Assembly (NCBI GenBank): GCA_020426345.1
Contig: JAGQQE010000003.1
Span: 1 to 59,556, forward strand
Reading direction: 5' to 3'
Length of the DNA stretch: 59,556 nt
DNA from: Planctomycetaceae bacterium
Lineage (GTDB): Bacteria; Planctomycetota; Planctomycetia; Planctomycetales; Planctomycetaceae
The notes beneath the pieces are model-generated. The model had not been told where the DNA came from. It saw nothing but the letters and a program-made list of their open reading frames with translations, and did no database searches. Of this stretch, positions 48,142 to 56,774 are shown one piece after another (position 1 is the first letter of the stretch; each line of letters begins with the position of its first letter). Both the position numbers and the translations under genes were made by a program.

Positions 48142-49143
48142 ATGAAGGGTGCTCAAGTGACCGTGATCTCTCCCGCCTCCCAACCAAACCATTCTCTCCG
48201 TTCTGCTTTGACCCGGCAATGCCTGAAACGGCGACTCCTGGTCCTCGTTCTGTTGATTCTGGGTGGCATTGCCAATCTTCACGGACAAGTAATGGCGGGT
48301 GACGTCACTGTCAAAGTTGGCGAAGGTGATACGATCACTGTTGCAATCGATGGCGATGCATTTGCGACGTACAACTATGGCGGCGATCTGCCAAAACCTT
48401 TCTTTCTTCCGATTCGTACAGCCTCAGGTACCGTCATAAACCGAGCATTGAACGATCAGTCGGATGCGGACCATCCGCACCATAAGGGACTTTGGGTCTC
48501 GGTCGATGAAATCAACGAACAGAAGCACTGGGCGGAGAAAGCCCCAATCGTCAACACCAGTACACGAATTGTGAAATCCGGCGGACCTGCCGCTGTCCTG
48601 GAAGTCGTCAACGAGTGGCGAGACGCAGAAAACAAGGTGGCTCAGGTTGTCGAAACGACACGCATCACCATCCACAGCAATCGTCTGCTCGTTTACGAAA
48701 TCACATTCACCACGAATCTCAATGAAGCCATCTTTGAAGATACCAAAGAAGGACTGCTTGGATTTCGTGTCGCTCCGTCCATGAAGGAAAAAAATGGTGG
48801 CCGGGTTGTCTCCAGCGACGGGACAAAGGGAACAAAGGAATGCTGGGGCAAGCCATTTCCATGGATTGACTATGTCGGTGAAGTTGAAGGGAAAACCGTG
48901 GGAGTCACCCTGATGGACGATCCCGGCAACTTTCGGCCTTCGCGTTACCACGTCCGCGATTACGGTTTATTCTCACTGAGCCCGTTTGGAGAAAAAGCGT
49001 ACACAAACGGTAAACATGAAGCGATGCCGGTTCATCTGAAGAAAGGGGAAAAACTGAGCCTGCGTTACGGCGTTTACCTGCATGATGGTGATACCGAAGC
49101 CGGCAACGTTGCAGCAGTGTGGGAACAATTTTCCGGAAGGTAG
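48142..49143 (+). CDS. PmoA-family (DUF6807) secreted protein
   Basis: Member of a family common in planctomycetes and other saprophytes, labelled methane-oxygenase PmoA-like but not a methane monooxygenase. Signal peptide in LLVLVLLILGGIANLHGQVM. Family hallmarks: YNYGGDLPKPFFLPIRT, DHPHHKGLWVSVDEI, VVETTRITIHSNRLLVYEIT, LLGFRVAPSM, KPFPWIDYVGEV, VTLMDDPGNFRPSRYHVRDY and FSLSPFGEKAY. The substrate and catalytic role are unknown. The start is uncertain: ATG at 48142 has no Shine-Dalgarno, while a GTG at 48157 has AAGGGT upstream; both keep the signal peptide. Next gene 125 bases downstream is a Tat-exported DUF3500 protein. Confidence 0.8.
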   Translation: MKGAQVTVISPASQPNHSLRSALTRQCLKRRLLVLVLLILGGIANLHGQVMAGDVTVKVGEGDTITVAIDGDAFATYNYGGDLPKPFFLPIRTASGTVINRALNDQSDADHPHHKGLWVSVDEINEQKHWAEKAPIVNTSTRIVKSGGPAAVLEVVNEWRDAENKVAQVVETTRITIHSNRLLVYEITFTTNLNEAIFEDTKEGLLGFRVAPSMKEKNGGRVVSSDGTKGTKECWGKPFPWIDYVGEVEGKTVGVTLMDDPGNFRPSRYHVRDYGLFSLSPFGEKAYTNGKHEAMPVHLKKGEKLSLRYGVYLHDGDTEAGNVAAVWEQFSGR

Positions 49144-49267
49144 GTCGCAATGAATCGTTCCGGGGATTCAGCAACTCGATGCCTGAGTCCCCGCGTTCGC
49201 ATCCATGCTGGGACCATTCTTGTCTTGATTGTGTGAGACGTCAGTTTGCAAACCGAGGAGACTTTTC

Positions 49268-50323
49268 ATGACTGAATGTTCCGGATCGGATCGCAACCCT
49301 ATTCAGCGCCGTAGTTTTCTGAAGACGGCTGCAACCGGAATCACTGCGATTTCCAGTGTCGCAGTCGCATCGCTGGCGGGGCTTCAGGTCCTGCCTCTTG
49401 CCTCAGCGGGTTCTGCTGCGTCGCCGAAGACGAAAAGCTGTGAGACGCTTGTCGCACAGTTTTACAAGACATTAACTGACCAGCAAAAAAAGCTGATGGC
49501 GTTTGATTTTGATCACCCGCTGCGCAACGCCGTCGACAACAACTGGCATATTACGAAGGCGGTCATCGGTGATGCATTCACGCCGGATCAGCAGCAAATG
49601 ATTCGGGATATTTTTGTAGGTCTGCACAGTGAAGAGTATCAGGACCGCGTCATGCAGCAGGTCGAGCATGACAATCGGAATACCAATCGCAGGAACGGAT
49701 TCAGTGGTTGCACTGTCGCTGTCTTTGGCCAACCCGGTGAGAACGGCGCAAGCGGAGACGGGTTTGAGTTCGTTTTGACCGGTAGACACGTCACGCGTCG
49801 CGTGGACGGCAACTCCGTCCAGGGTGCAGCGTTTGGTGGCCCTATTTTTTACGGACACGCCCACGAATCGTTTAACGAGAAACCGAACCATCCCGGCAAT
49901 GTCTACTGGTATCAGGCCCAGCGGGCCAACGAACTGTTCCAGGCCCTGGATGGCCGCCAGCGAAACCTTGGGTTGAGATCAGATCCAAGAGACGAAGCGG
50001 CCTCAGAAACCGTTCGACTTCGGGGAAAGGATGCACAACTCACGGGAATTCCGGTTTCCGAATTCAGTGCAGACCAGAAAGACCTTGCCCGAAAAGTCAT
50101 GGCAGACGTCCTCGCACCATTCCGCAGTGAAGACGTTCAGGAATCAATGCAACTCATCGAAGCAGGTAGCTTTGATCGACTTCACTTCACCTGGTACAAG
50201 AATCTGGATGTCGGAAACGATGGAGTTTGGGACGTGTGGCAAATTGAAGGTCCAAACGTGGTTTGGTACTTCCGTGGTGATCCGCATGTTCATACCTGGG
50301 TCCATATCCGGCAACCAGCGTAG
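49268..50323 (+). CDS. Tat-exported DUF3500 protein
   Basis: 351 residues. The N terminus is a twin-arginine signal (RRSFLKTAATGITAISSVAV), so it folds before export. The body matches DUF3500: LDDQ-like TDQQKKLMAFDFDHPLR, FVLTGRHVTRRVDG, AAFGGPIFYGHAHESFNEK, ALDGRQRNLGL, EFSADQKDLARKVMADVL and PNVVWYFRGDPHVHTWVHIR. The family is widespread in planctomycetes and has no established activity; its many His residues could bind a metal. The ATG at 49268 has GGAG 7 bases upstream and is preferred over a start at 49229. Periplasmic. Confidence 0.78.
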   Translation: MTECSGSDRNPIQRRSFLKTAATGITAISSVAVASLAGLQVLPLASAGSAASPKTKSCETLVAQFYKTLTDQQKKLMAFDFDHPLRNAVDNNWHITKAVIGDAFTPDQQQMIRDIFVGLHSEEYQDRVMQQVEHDNRNTNRRNGFSGCTVAVFGQPGENGASGDGFEFVLTGRHVTRRVDGNSVQGAAFGGPIFYGHAHESFNEKPNHPGNVYWYQAQRANELFQALDGRQRNLGLRSDPRDEAASETVRLRGKDAQLTGIPVSEFSADQKDLARKVMADVLAPFRSEDVQESMQLIEAGSFDRLHFTWYKNLDVGNDGVWDVWQIEGPNVVWYFRGDPHVHTWVHIRQPA

Positions 50324-50387
50324 GACGGTAATTCGCTCCTTCGAAATTCAGACGTTTTCAGGACCGTAATCCAGGGGCCCCCGAAGT

Positions 50388-51818
50388 TTGGTCGTTTGTC
50401 AACAGGTCGACTCAGTGGCGAGCTCAGCAGAAGACCAGTCACCCATTTCACCTCAGGTGACAAATTCATTCACCGGAGTCTCCCCGGAATGCTGGCGTCG
50501 GTGGGTGGGTGATTTTTCCTGTTTGTGGCCGAGCGGCATACCAACGGCCCGACGCGTATCTGTCGTTTCTTCTCGCCTGCCTGCGGCACTGGATCGTTGT
50601 GGAGAATGGTTCGCGCGATTGCGAACACTGATGTTGCGACTGGATCCCGTTCAGGACATTGTCTGCGTTGTTGAATCTCACGATCTGCACCGAACTCACG
50701 TGAATCGACTGGTTCATCAGGCCGCCCGGCTTTTTGGAGTTCCGGTGCTGCAGATTGTTATTGATTGCGGCAGGCATCCGTCGAGCGAGAAGACCAAGCC
50801 AACAGAAGATCGCATGGTGACAGAGCAGTTCTCCTGCATCCTTCAGCCAGTGGATCGCCTGCAGGGTACTGACTGCGATTCGATCGTTTCGATCCACCGA
50901 CTGCAACAGCTTCCCCTGATCGATCGGGTTCTGTTTGTAGTGAGCGAACGACTTTGTGTCCTGGACGCGCGGTCCGGAGGGCACACTCAACAATTGCTGC
51001 GGCACCATGCCGTCGACAATGAACGAGCAGACATCCTGATCCACCATGTCGTTCAACATCCGGATGCTTCCGAATCGCTGCAAAGAATCGACCCGGTCCG
51101 GCGCATTCTGGTGCCGTGGTATCTGTTTCCGTCAGGTATTGTCGACGATCATCCACTGTCGGCTCAGGAATCAGCTGAAGAGGTCAGGGATTCGGGCTCT
51201 CGCGGGCCAGCAACTGAGAACGACGGCCCGTTGAACAAACCCGAAGAATGGTTGTTGCACTGGACGCGATCGCGACGCGGCCCATGGCCTGATCAGTCTG
51301 ATCAGGCCTGGTTCGAGGAACTGATTCTTGGTGTGCCTTCGGCCAACAGGTCCGCACTTGCCGTGTTAATGCGGATTCTGATGGATCGAAAGATTCTTGC
51401 ATCATCCGAGGCGATTCGAGGTGGATATCGGATGGTCGCATTCACCCAGGTACCACTGGAACAATTTCGCAAACGACACTGTTTCCGGCGACATCGACAT
51501 CGTTTTGATTTTGAACCCTGGGGCATCGCTGTGCGAAAACGCTGTCTTTTCGAGCTCGGTGCAAGGCCGGTCATCTATGGTGATGACAACAACTGGCAGG
51601 AAATGGACGAATTCGACCGTCCATGGTTCCAGAGGAGAACCGGGAAATCGGGGGAACAGTTCGATTCTGAACGTGAATGGCGACTGGCGGGAGACCTGTC
51701 ATTCGGTGCATTGCCCGCTTCGGATGTAATTGTGTTTGTTGACGACACTGCCGCTGTTGATCATCTGGCACCGCAGGTTCCCTATCAGGTCATTGCGGTT
51801 CCACCTGAGGCTGCGTGA
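50388..51818 (+). CDS. Unrecognised protein, possibly two domains
   Basis: 476 residues, no membrane segment or signal peptide. Residues about 55-270 contain alternating hydrophobic strands and helices (DIVCVVESHDLHRTHVNRLV, VPVLQIVIDCGRHPSSEKTK, RADILIHHVVQHPDASESLQ), as in a nucleotide-binding or Rossmann-like fold. The C-terminal third contains VAFTQVPLEQFRKRH, RFDFEPWGIAVRKRCLFELG, ARPVIYGDDNNWQEMDEFDR and EREWRLAGDL, a segment rich in conserved-looking aromatic and acidic residues. I do not recognise a characterised family. The start at 50388 is a TTG with poor support; a GTG at 50415 is possible. It ends convergently with the glycan cluster. Confidence 0.65.
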   Translation: MVVCQQVDSVASSAEDQSPISPQVTNSFTGVSPECWRRWVGDFSCLWPSGIPTARRVSVVSSRLPAALDRCGEWFARLRTLMLRLDPVQDIVCVVESHDLHRTHVNRLVHQAARLFGVPVLQIVIDCGRHPSSEKTKPTEDRMVTEQFSCILQPVDRLQGTDCDSIVSIHRLQQLPLIDRVLFVVSERLCVLDARSGGHTQQLLRHHAVDNERADILIHHVVQHPDASESLQRIDPVRRILVPWYLFPSGIVDDHPLSAQESAEEVRDSGSRGPATENDGPLNKPEEWLLHWTRSRRGPWPDQSDQAWFEELILGVPSANRSALAVLMRILMDRKILASSEAIRGGYRMVAFTQVPLEQFRKRHCFRRHRHRFDFEPWGIAVRKRCLFELGARPVIYGDDNNWQEMDEFDRPWFQRRTGKSGEQFDSEREWRLAGDLSFGALPASDVIVFVDDTAAVDHLAPQVPYQVIAVPPEAA

Positions 51819-52012
51819 AACAGTTGCAGCGTACAAGGCTTCTGCGTCCCGCAAACTGCATGACCGGATTTGCCCAAACGCGAATCCCGATCATCCCGCA
51901 ACCTGACGCCTCAACAAACAGGGGCTACGAAAACTCCCTGCTTATGCGTTCAGCCCCGGTGAGACAACCTCAGCCCTGTCAATGAATGACTTGTGGGTCT
52001 AACTTCGTTCGG

Positions 52013-52027
52013 ACTCTGCCGCAGAGT
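52013..52027. terminator. Short hairpin at the end of the glycan cluster
   Basis: ACTCTG, CCG, CAGAGT: a 6-bp stem lying 3 bases past the stop of the last glycan gene on the minus strand and between convergent genes. No T tract; weak. Confidence 0.25.
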
Positions 52028-52029
52028 AA

Positions 52030-53616
52030 TTAGTCTTCGACCGCCGCGTATTTCAACAGAACAACAGTGGGTTCCTGAATTGTTTCCACCAGTTCAAAAC
52101 CACTTGCTGCAAGGATCTTCTGAAATCCCTCCAGAGAGATTTGGTTGAGATCCGTGTCGACTGCGCTGGCAACCCACAGGTGTTTTGGGCCGTGTTCCTT
52201 CTGTTCTTTTAGACGAGCTGCGTAACTGGCAACCATCTCAGGTTCTTTGTCCCAGAGAAACGGCAGTCCAATCCTTGGGTGGGGCGTCTGAATGTAGAAC
52301 CGTCCCATGCGACAACCTGCGTAGTCAAGCAGGACATCGTCGTCAAACATTTGCGGAATCAAAAAACTTTCACCAAGTCCACTTTGAACATAAATCGGCT
52401 CCAGGGCCACGCCATGCTCCTGAATGTAGTTCGCGCATCGTTTCCACTGTGCCGCCTGCACGGTACCCAGGCGTTTTGTTTCCCAGGGCAGCCGATCCTG
52501 TGTTCCCCAGGAAACAGCCAGCATTACGACAACAGCAATAACAGATGACCGAACGTTGCGACGATGCGATAGCAAAGCTGCCATTAATCCGGCACTGGCG
52601 ATTTGAACCCCAATCCGATACCGGGGGTTTGCTAGGCTGGCTAAATCTCCGTGGCACAAGAACGCGACAACAACGGTGGGCATCAGCCCCCATAAGAACA
52701 GAGATCGAAACATAGGAGAACTATGTCGCAACTGTCTGTCTTTCGACCGCCGCAGGAGTTTATTAAACAGCCATCCGGTAAGCAGACCTGCAGGCAAACC
52801 GGCCCACCAAAACGAGCTGATGATTTCCAGGATTGGTGAATCATCCTGATAAGAAAACGATTCACCCCAGATGGACATTCGCAAAAGTGGCCTCCAAAGT
52901 GGAACCAGTGATGCTGTAAAAATGGCTGAAACGGCCAACAACAGACCACGCGATGTCCAGGACTCAACTCGCAGTTCCCAGATCAGAATTGCCAGCGAAA
53001 GGATCACGACGCCGGCATTCAGGTAGTGCGACCAAACCAATCCTACCGCACAGGTCACCCAGAGCAGTGCAAATCGTTTGCACTCGGGCCGAAGTGTCCA
53101 GGCAACCGTTACGGCAAACATCAGACCAGCAAGGAAGTACGATAAACTATAGCAACGAGCGATTCGTACTTCGCCAATCGCCAGAGGGTGCCACGCAGTG
53201 ATCAGCGCACAAAGGGATCCGGGGACGACCCCAAGAAGTTGGCGGCCCAGCCACCAGGCCGCGGGAATGCTGGCCAGGTACCAGAGAACAGATGGAAGGC
53301 GGAACGCCACTTCATTCTGGCCAAGAAGATAACAGGAAACACTTCGCAGCGCGGGTGACAGTGGCGGAATGTTTTCGTAGTCCAGACTTCGCTGCCACAT
53401 GGTCAACGGATTATCGTGCCCCATAATCCAGAAGGTTCCGTATTCGTCCAGCACCAGTGGACCAGCAGTCAGCGTGGGGATCATCAAAACGCAGCCGCTG
53501 ATGATCGCGAACAGCAGAATCCCAAGTGCCGTTCGGCGTTCACCCGTATCGTTCACCTCGCCCCGGTAATACGTCCGAGCGAGCCCGGCCCGCACAGACT
53601 CAGTCTCGCTAGTCAT
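52030..53616 (-). CDS. GT39-like membrane glycosyltransferase
   Basis: 528-residue polytopic inner-membrane protein with about ten to twelve hydrophobic helices. The acidic pair Asp57-Glu58 (LVLDEYGTFWIMGHD) in the first periplasmic loop is the catalytic-type motif of dolichyl-phosphate-mannose/ArnT-like transferases, which move a sugar from a polyprenyl phosphate to a protein or lipid. A soluble C-terminal domain (about 400-528) follows. The ATG overlaps the stop of the methyltransferase by 4 bases. It is the last gene of the cluster and is a candidate for the final transfer step after GT2 builds the lipid-linked sugar. Confidence 0.78.
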   Translation of the reverse strand: MTSETESVRAGLARTYYRGEVNDTGERRTALGILLFAIISGCVLMIPTLTAGPLVLDEYGTFWIMGHDNPLTMWQRSLDYENIPPLSPALRSVSCYLLGQNEVAFRLPSVLWYLASIPAAWWLGRQLLGVVPGSLCALITAWHPLAIGEVRIARCYSLSYFLAGLMFAVTVAWTLRPECKRFALLWVTCAVGLVWSHYLNAGVVILSLAILIWELRVESWTSRGLLLAVSAIFTASLVPLWRPLLRMSIWGESFSYQDDSPILEIISSFWWAGLPAGLLTGWLFNKLLRRSKDRQLRHSSPMFRSLFLWGLMPTVVVAFLCHGDLASLANPRYRIGVQIASAGLMAALLSHRRNVRSSVIAVVVMLAVSWGTQDRLPWETKRLGTVQAAQWKRCANYIQEHGVALEPIYVQSGLGESFLIPQMFDDDVLLDYAGCRMGRFYIQTPHPRIGLPFLWDKEPEMVASYAARLKEQKEHGPKHLWVASAVDTDLNQISLEGFQKILAASGFELVETIQEPTVVLLKYAAVED

Positions 53617-54407
53617 GGCTTTCTCCCGATCGCAATTAACGAACTTCCGGCGGGCATGGGCATTCCGAGTCTAATCAGGCGGTTTTCCAGTCGCACGACA
53701 GAATGCAGCAGGGAATTCAACCATTTTGAAGGCATGGCAAGATCTGATGTGACGTTTTGATGCGTCCCCGCTCCGCCCCTCGTTCTCTCCATCATCCGCC
53801 TGCGCCCCACAATGAATGGCAGGCGTTGAAGCACAACGAGCGGAAACAGCAGGCACATTCGGTACGTCAGCAGTTCACAATGCAGCCCCAGGTCTTCAAG
53901 CAAACTTCGCACTTCAGATTTGCGAAAACGCTGCACGGTATGCACTGCCATATCATGGCGGCTGTACAACCAGTTGAATGCGGGCAGATGCAGCAGAAAC
54001 AATCCCCCGGAACACAATTGACCGACCAGCATCCGCAGTCCAGGCATCGCGGCAGCAATGCCCGTGGTGTAGAGGACGTCAGACGAAAACAGCAAATCGA
54101 ATGTCTCGCGGTGAGTTCCGGGACTGCAAAGATCGCTGCGATAAACATCGGCCTCTGGAACCCGCTGTGCTGCTTTCGTCACGGCGTCCTCAGCAATATC
54201 AAATCCCGCCAGATACCCTGGACTCAGCAGTTCATTCAGCATTACCAGATTCTGCCCGGTGCCACATCCGGCATCAAGAACGGCCGGCCGTTCGGGGAGT
54301 TGAAATCGGGGCGACTGCAGCAGAATCTCACAAAGCTCGCGTGCCCCCTGATACCACCAGTGGCGCTGCTCCACCTCCGCCATCACCCGATACTCATCCG
54401 GGTTCAT
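53613..54407 (-). CDS. SAM-dependent methyltransferase
   Basis: 264 residues. Class I methyltransferase: motif I VLDAGCGTGQNL (residues 43-54), acidic residue in GFDIAEDAVTKAA, FDLLFSSDVLYTTGIAAAM (motif II-like). The last 100 residues carry a hydrophobic segment (LLFPLVVLQRLPFIV) that may sit on the membrane. The ATG overlaps the DegT stop (ATGA) and its stop overlaps the next gene's ATG, so the three genes are translationally coupled. It probably methylates the sugar or lipid intermediate made by its neighbours; the substrate cannot be read from the sequence. Confidence 0.85.
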   Translation of the reverse strand: MNPDEYRVMAEVEQRHWWYQGARELCEILLQSPRFQLPERPAVLDAGCGTGQNLVMLNELLSPGYLAGFDIAEDAVTKAAQRVPEADVYRSDLCSPGTHRETFDLLFSSDVLYTTGIAAAMPGLRMLVGQLCSGGLFLLHLPAFNWLYSRHDMAVHTVQRFRKSEVRSLLEDLGLHCELLTYRMCLLFPLVVLQRLPFIVGRRRMMERTRGGAGTHQNVTSDLAMPSKWLNSLLHSVVRLENRLIRLGMPMPAGSSLIAIGRKP

Positions 54408-55642
54408 TGCATCGCGCCTTTGGTGGCAGAAGTTGCGCAGAGAACGCGCGTGATTTCCTGACAGACTCTTTGAATTTCATCAGAGCGAAGTTCCGGAAAC
54501 ATGGGAAGTGAAAGAATTCGGTTTGCCATTTCTTCGGTCACTGGAAGCGATACTGGTCCATCGTTTCGTTGGAACGCCGGCATTGTGTGCAAAGGCTGGG
54601 CGTAATGAATTCCGTATCCGATTTCGTTTTTCTCGAAGGCCGCCACCATCGCATCGCGATCGTCCAGTCGAACCACAAACTGATGCCAGGCAACTGCAAT
54701 TCCCGCTTTCGATGCTGGTGGAAGTATTTCCGGCCACTGCGATAACAGACGTCGGTATTGCAGTGCATTCTTCTGTCGTTTGCTGACAGCATGTTCCAGA
54801 TGTCGCAGTTTGACCCGCAGAATGGCGGCCTGAATTTCGTCCAGGCGACTATTGCGACCATCCGTGTGTGCGACCGGCTGTCCGCGGCGAAAACCGTACA
54901 TTCGCAAAGACCTTAGTCGCTCAGCCAGCAACTGATCGCTGGTGATGCAGATGCCACCATCGCCATATGCGCCCAGGTTCTTGGTGGGGTAGAAAGAAAA
55001 ACATCCGATGTCACCATCGCAGCCGGCGTGTCGACCGTCGCGGGCCGCTCCGTGTGCATGAGCACAGTCTTCGATAATTTTCAGGCCATGATCATTCGCG
55101 ATAGCCGTCAGCGAAGACATATCCATGGGAAACCCATGCAAATGAACCGGAATCACGCACCGCGTTTTTGCTGTGATGCAGCTCGGCAGCTGACTGACAT
55201 CCATCAACAAAGTCTCTGCATCAATGTCAACAAAACGCGGCACTGCCCCAACCGCTCGAATCGCAGATGCAGTCGGTACCGCCGTATTTGCGACAGTGAT
55301 TACTTCGTCACCTGGTTCTACGCCAACCGCCATCATCGCCAGAATCAGCGCATCGGTTCCCGAACCAACGGCCACTCCGAATTCGCTTCCAGTAAATGCT
55401 GCGAACTCTCTCTCGAATGCTTCGCCTTCCGGGCCAAGAATCAATTTGCCCGAACGAATCACGCGATCAATCGCCATTGAGATTTCCGGCTCCATTCTCG
55501 CATGGCCCCGCAGGTAATCAAATGCACGCACCGGATCAGATCCGGCATGCGATTGCTGCGGAGGCTGACTTCGTGCGGACGATGAACCGTGTGAGCTCCG
55601 TTCGGACGAGTGATTTGCACGTTCACCATTCATTGGGTTCAT
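54404..55642 (-). CDS. DegT/DnrJ/EryC1-type sugar aminotransferase
   Basis: PLP enzyme that adds an amino group to a nucleotide-linked keto-sugar. 412 residues. Cofactor lysine Lys221 in CFSFYPTKNLGAYGDGG; other hallmarks are GSGTDALILAMMA, GDEVITVANTAVPTASAIR, IPVHLHGFPMDM, IIEDCAHAHGA and SRLDEIQAAILRVKLRHLE. The first 35 residues are a Ser/Gln/His-rich tail outside the family. It overlaps the methyltransferase by 4 bases and lies 91 bases after the epimerase. With GT2 and epimerase it suggests an amino-sugar glycolipid or wall glycan. Confidence 0.92.
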   Translation of the reverse strand: MNPMNGERANHSSERSSHGSSSARSQPPQQSHAGSDPVRAFDYLRGHARMEPEISMAIDRVIRSGKLILGPEGEAFEREFAAFTGSEFGVAVGSGTDALILAMMAVGVEPGDEVITVANTAVPTASAIRAVGAVPRFVDIDAETLLMDVSQLPSCITAKTRCVIPVHLHGFPMDMSSLTAIANDHGLKIIEDCAHAHGAARDGRHAGCDGDIGCFSFYPTKNLGAYGDGGICITSDQLLAERLRSLRMYGFRRGQPVAHTDGRNSRLDEIQAAILRVKLRHLEHAVSKRQKNALQYRRLLSQWPEILPPASKAGIAVAWHQFVVRLDDRDAMVAAFEKNEIGYGIHYAQPLHTMPAFQRNDGPVSLPVTEEMANRILSLPMFPELRSDEIQRVCQEITRVLCATSATKGAMQ

Positions 55643-55733
55643 TCAGATCTTTCAGACAGTGAGATTTCTCCGAATCTGATTCTGAAGAGTCAGATTCTTC
55701 GACAACGGAAATACTGGATGACGGCACATCGTT

Positions 55734-56774
55734 TCACCCGTCGTCCAGATACCTGTGTCGATGCTGCTGAAAAAATTCGACTGTTGAAGCAAGTCCTGAC
55801 GGCAAATCAATTCGGGGCTGCCAGCCAGTGACATCCTGAAACAGCCTTGAGCAGCCAAAGTAATCGCCCACATCGATCGCCTTGCGTTCAGGAGGGAAAG
55901 GAACGCATTCAAATGGCACAGGCAATAGCCGCGACAGAATCTCGGTTACCTGCAGCAGGCTGTATGGCTGAGGATGTGAAAGATTGTAAATCCGGCCACC
56001 CGTATGTTCGCTTAGTCCGCTGACAATCAGCGCATCAACGACATCATCCACATGATTGAAGTCTCTCCTTTGCTGACCGTCACCGAAAATGCAAATGGAC
56101 TGTCCCCGGAGTGCCCTGGCGAGAAATACTCCGACGAAGCCTTTAGATGCGTCACGAAGATCCATTCTCGGGCCGTAGGTATTCGTCAGCCGCAGACACG
56201 TGGAACGAATCCCGTACAGGCGATAATAAAGCCAGTAGAATTGTTCAGCCGCTAGTTTGCTGATCCCATTCACATCCACGGGCCGGATGGGATGTTTTTC
56301 GTTGACTGGCAGAGTTTCTGGTCGACCGTAGATTTGACGAGTACTGGTGAAAACAATGCGTGCTGTCGGGTTCTGCAGTCGGCAGGCTTCCAGAATTGCC
56401 AGCTGCGCCCGACAGTTCAGGTCCAGATCCAGCAGAGGCTGTCGCATACTTTCGGCGTGACTGACCTGCCCCGCCAGACAGAAAATCAGGTCGCAGCCTT
56501 GTGCTGCCTGAGCAAGTCTTTCGCTGTCACGAATATCAAAATCCAGCAGTTGAATATCACCGCGGACAGTTTCGATATTAAATTCGTTCGCTCCGAAAGA
56601 ACCGTTTGGTAAATCCACAATGGTGACCCTGGCCCCGCATCGAACAAGTTCAATCGCAAGGTTACTGCCGATGAACCCCAGGCCGCCGGTTACCAGAATG
56701 CGTTTTCCACGAAGCACTTTCTGAATCGCTTCGGATGATCGAGGCTGAGCATTGTCCGTGCACGAAGGGATCAC
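55734..56774 (-). CDS. NAD-dependent sugar epimerase/dehydratase
   Basis: 346-residue short-chain dehydrogenase of the nucleotide-sugar type. NAD-binding GGLGFIGSN at residues 30-38, FTSTRQIYGRPE, the active-site lysine region VDVNGISKLAAEQFY with Lys173, then RLTNTYGPRMDLRDA and FGDGQQRRDFNHVDDV. The position of the usual catalytic tyrosine (YxxxK) is Asn169 instead. I recall related epimerase-like proteins with a similar VNG-x-x-K, so this may be a subfamily feature rather than a defect. The start is a GTG overlapping the GT2 stop (GTGA). Probably makes the sugar nucleotide used by the neighbouring aminotransferase and GT2. Confidence 0.85.
   Translation of the reverse strand: MIPSCTDNAQPRSSEAIQKVLRGKRILVTGGLGFIGSNLAIELVRCGARVTIVDLPNGSFGANEFNIETVRGDIQLLDFDIRDSERLAQAAQGCDLIFCLAGQVSHAESMRQPLLDLDLNCRAQLAILEACRLQNPTARIVFTSTRQIYGRPETLPVNEKHPIRPVDVNGISKLAAEQFYWLYYRLYGIRSTCLRLTNTYGPRMDLRDASKGFVGVFLARALRGQSICIFGDGQQRRDFNHVDDVVDALIVSGLSEHTGGRIYNLSHPQPYSLLQVTEILSRLLPVPFECVPFPPERKAIDVGDYFGCSRLFQDVTGWQPRIDLPSGLASTVEFFQQHRHRYLDDG

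Noticed and set aside
55734-56774. Calling the epimerase a pseudogene because the catalytic tyrosine is missing
   Set aside because: The frame is intact, coupled to its neighbours, and the NAD site and lysine are kept; a variant active site is more likely.
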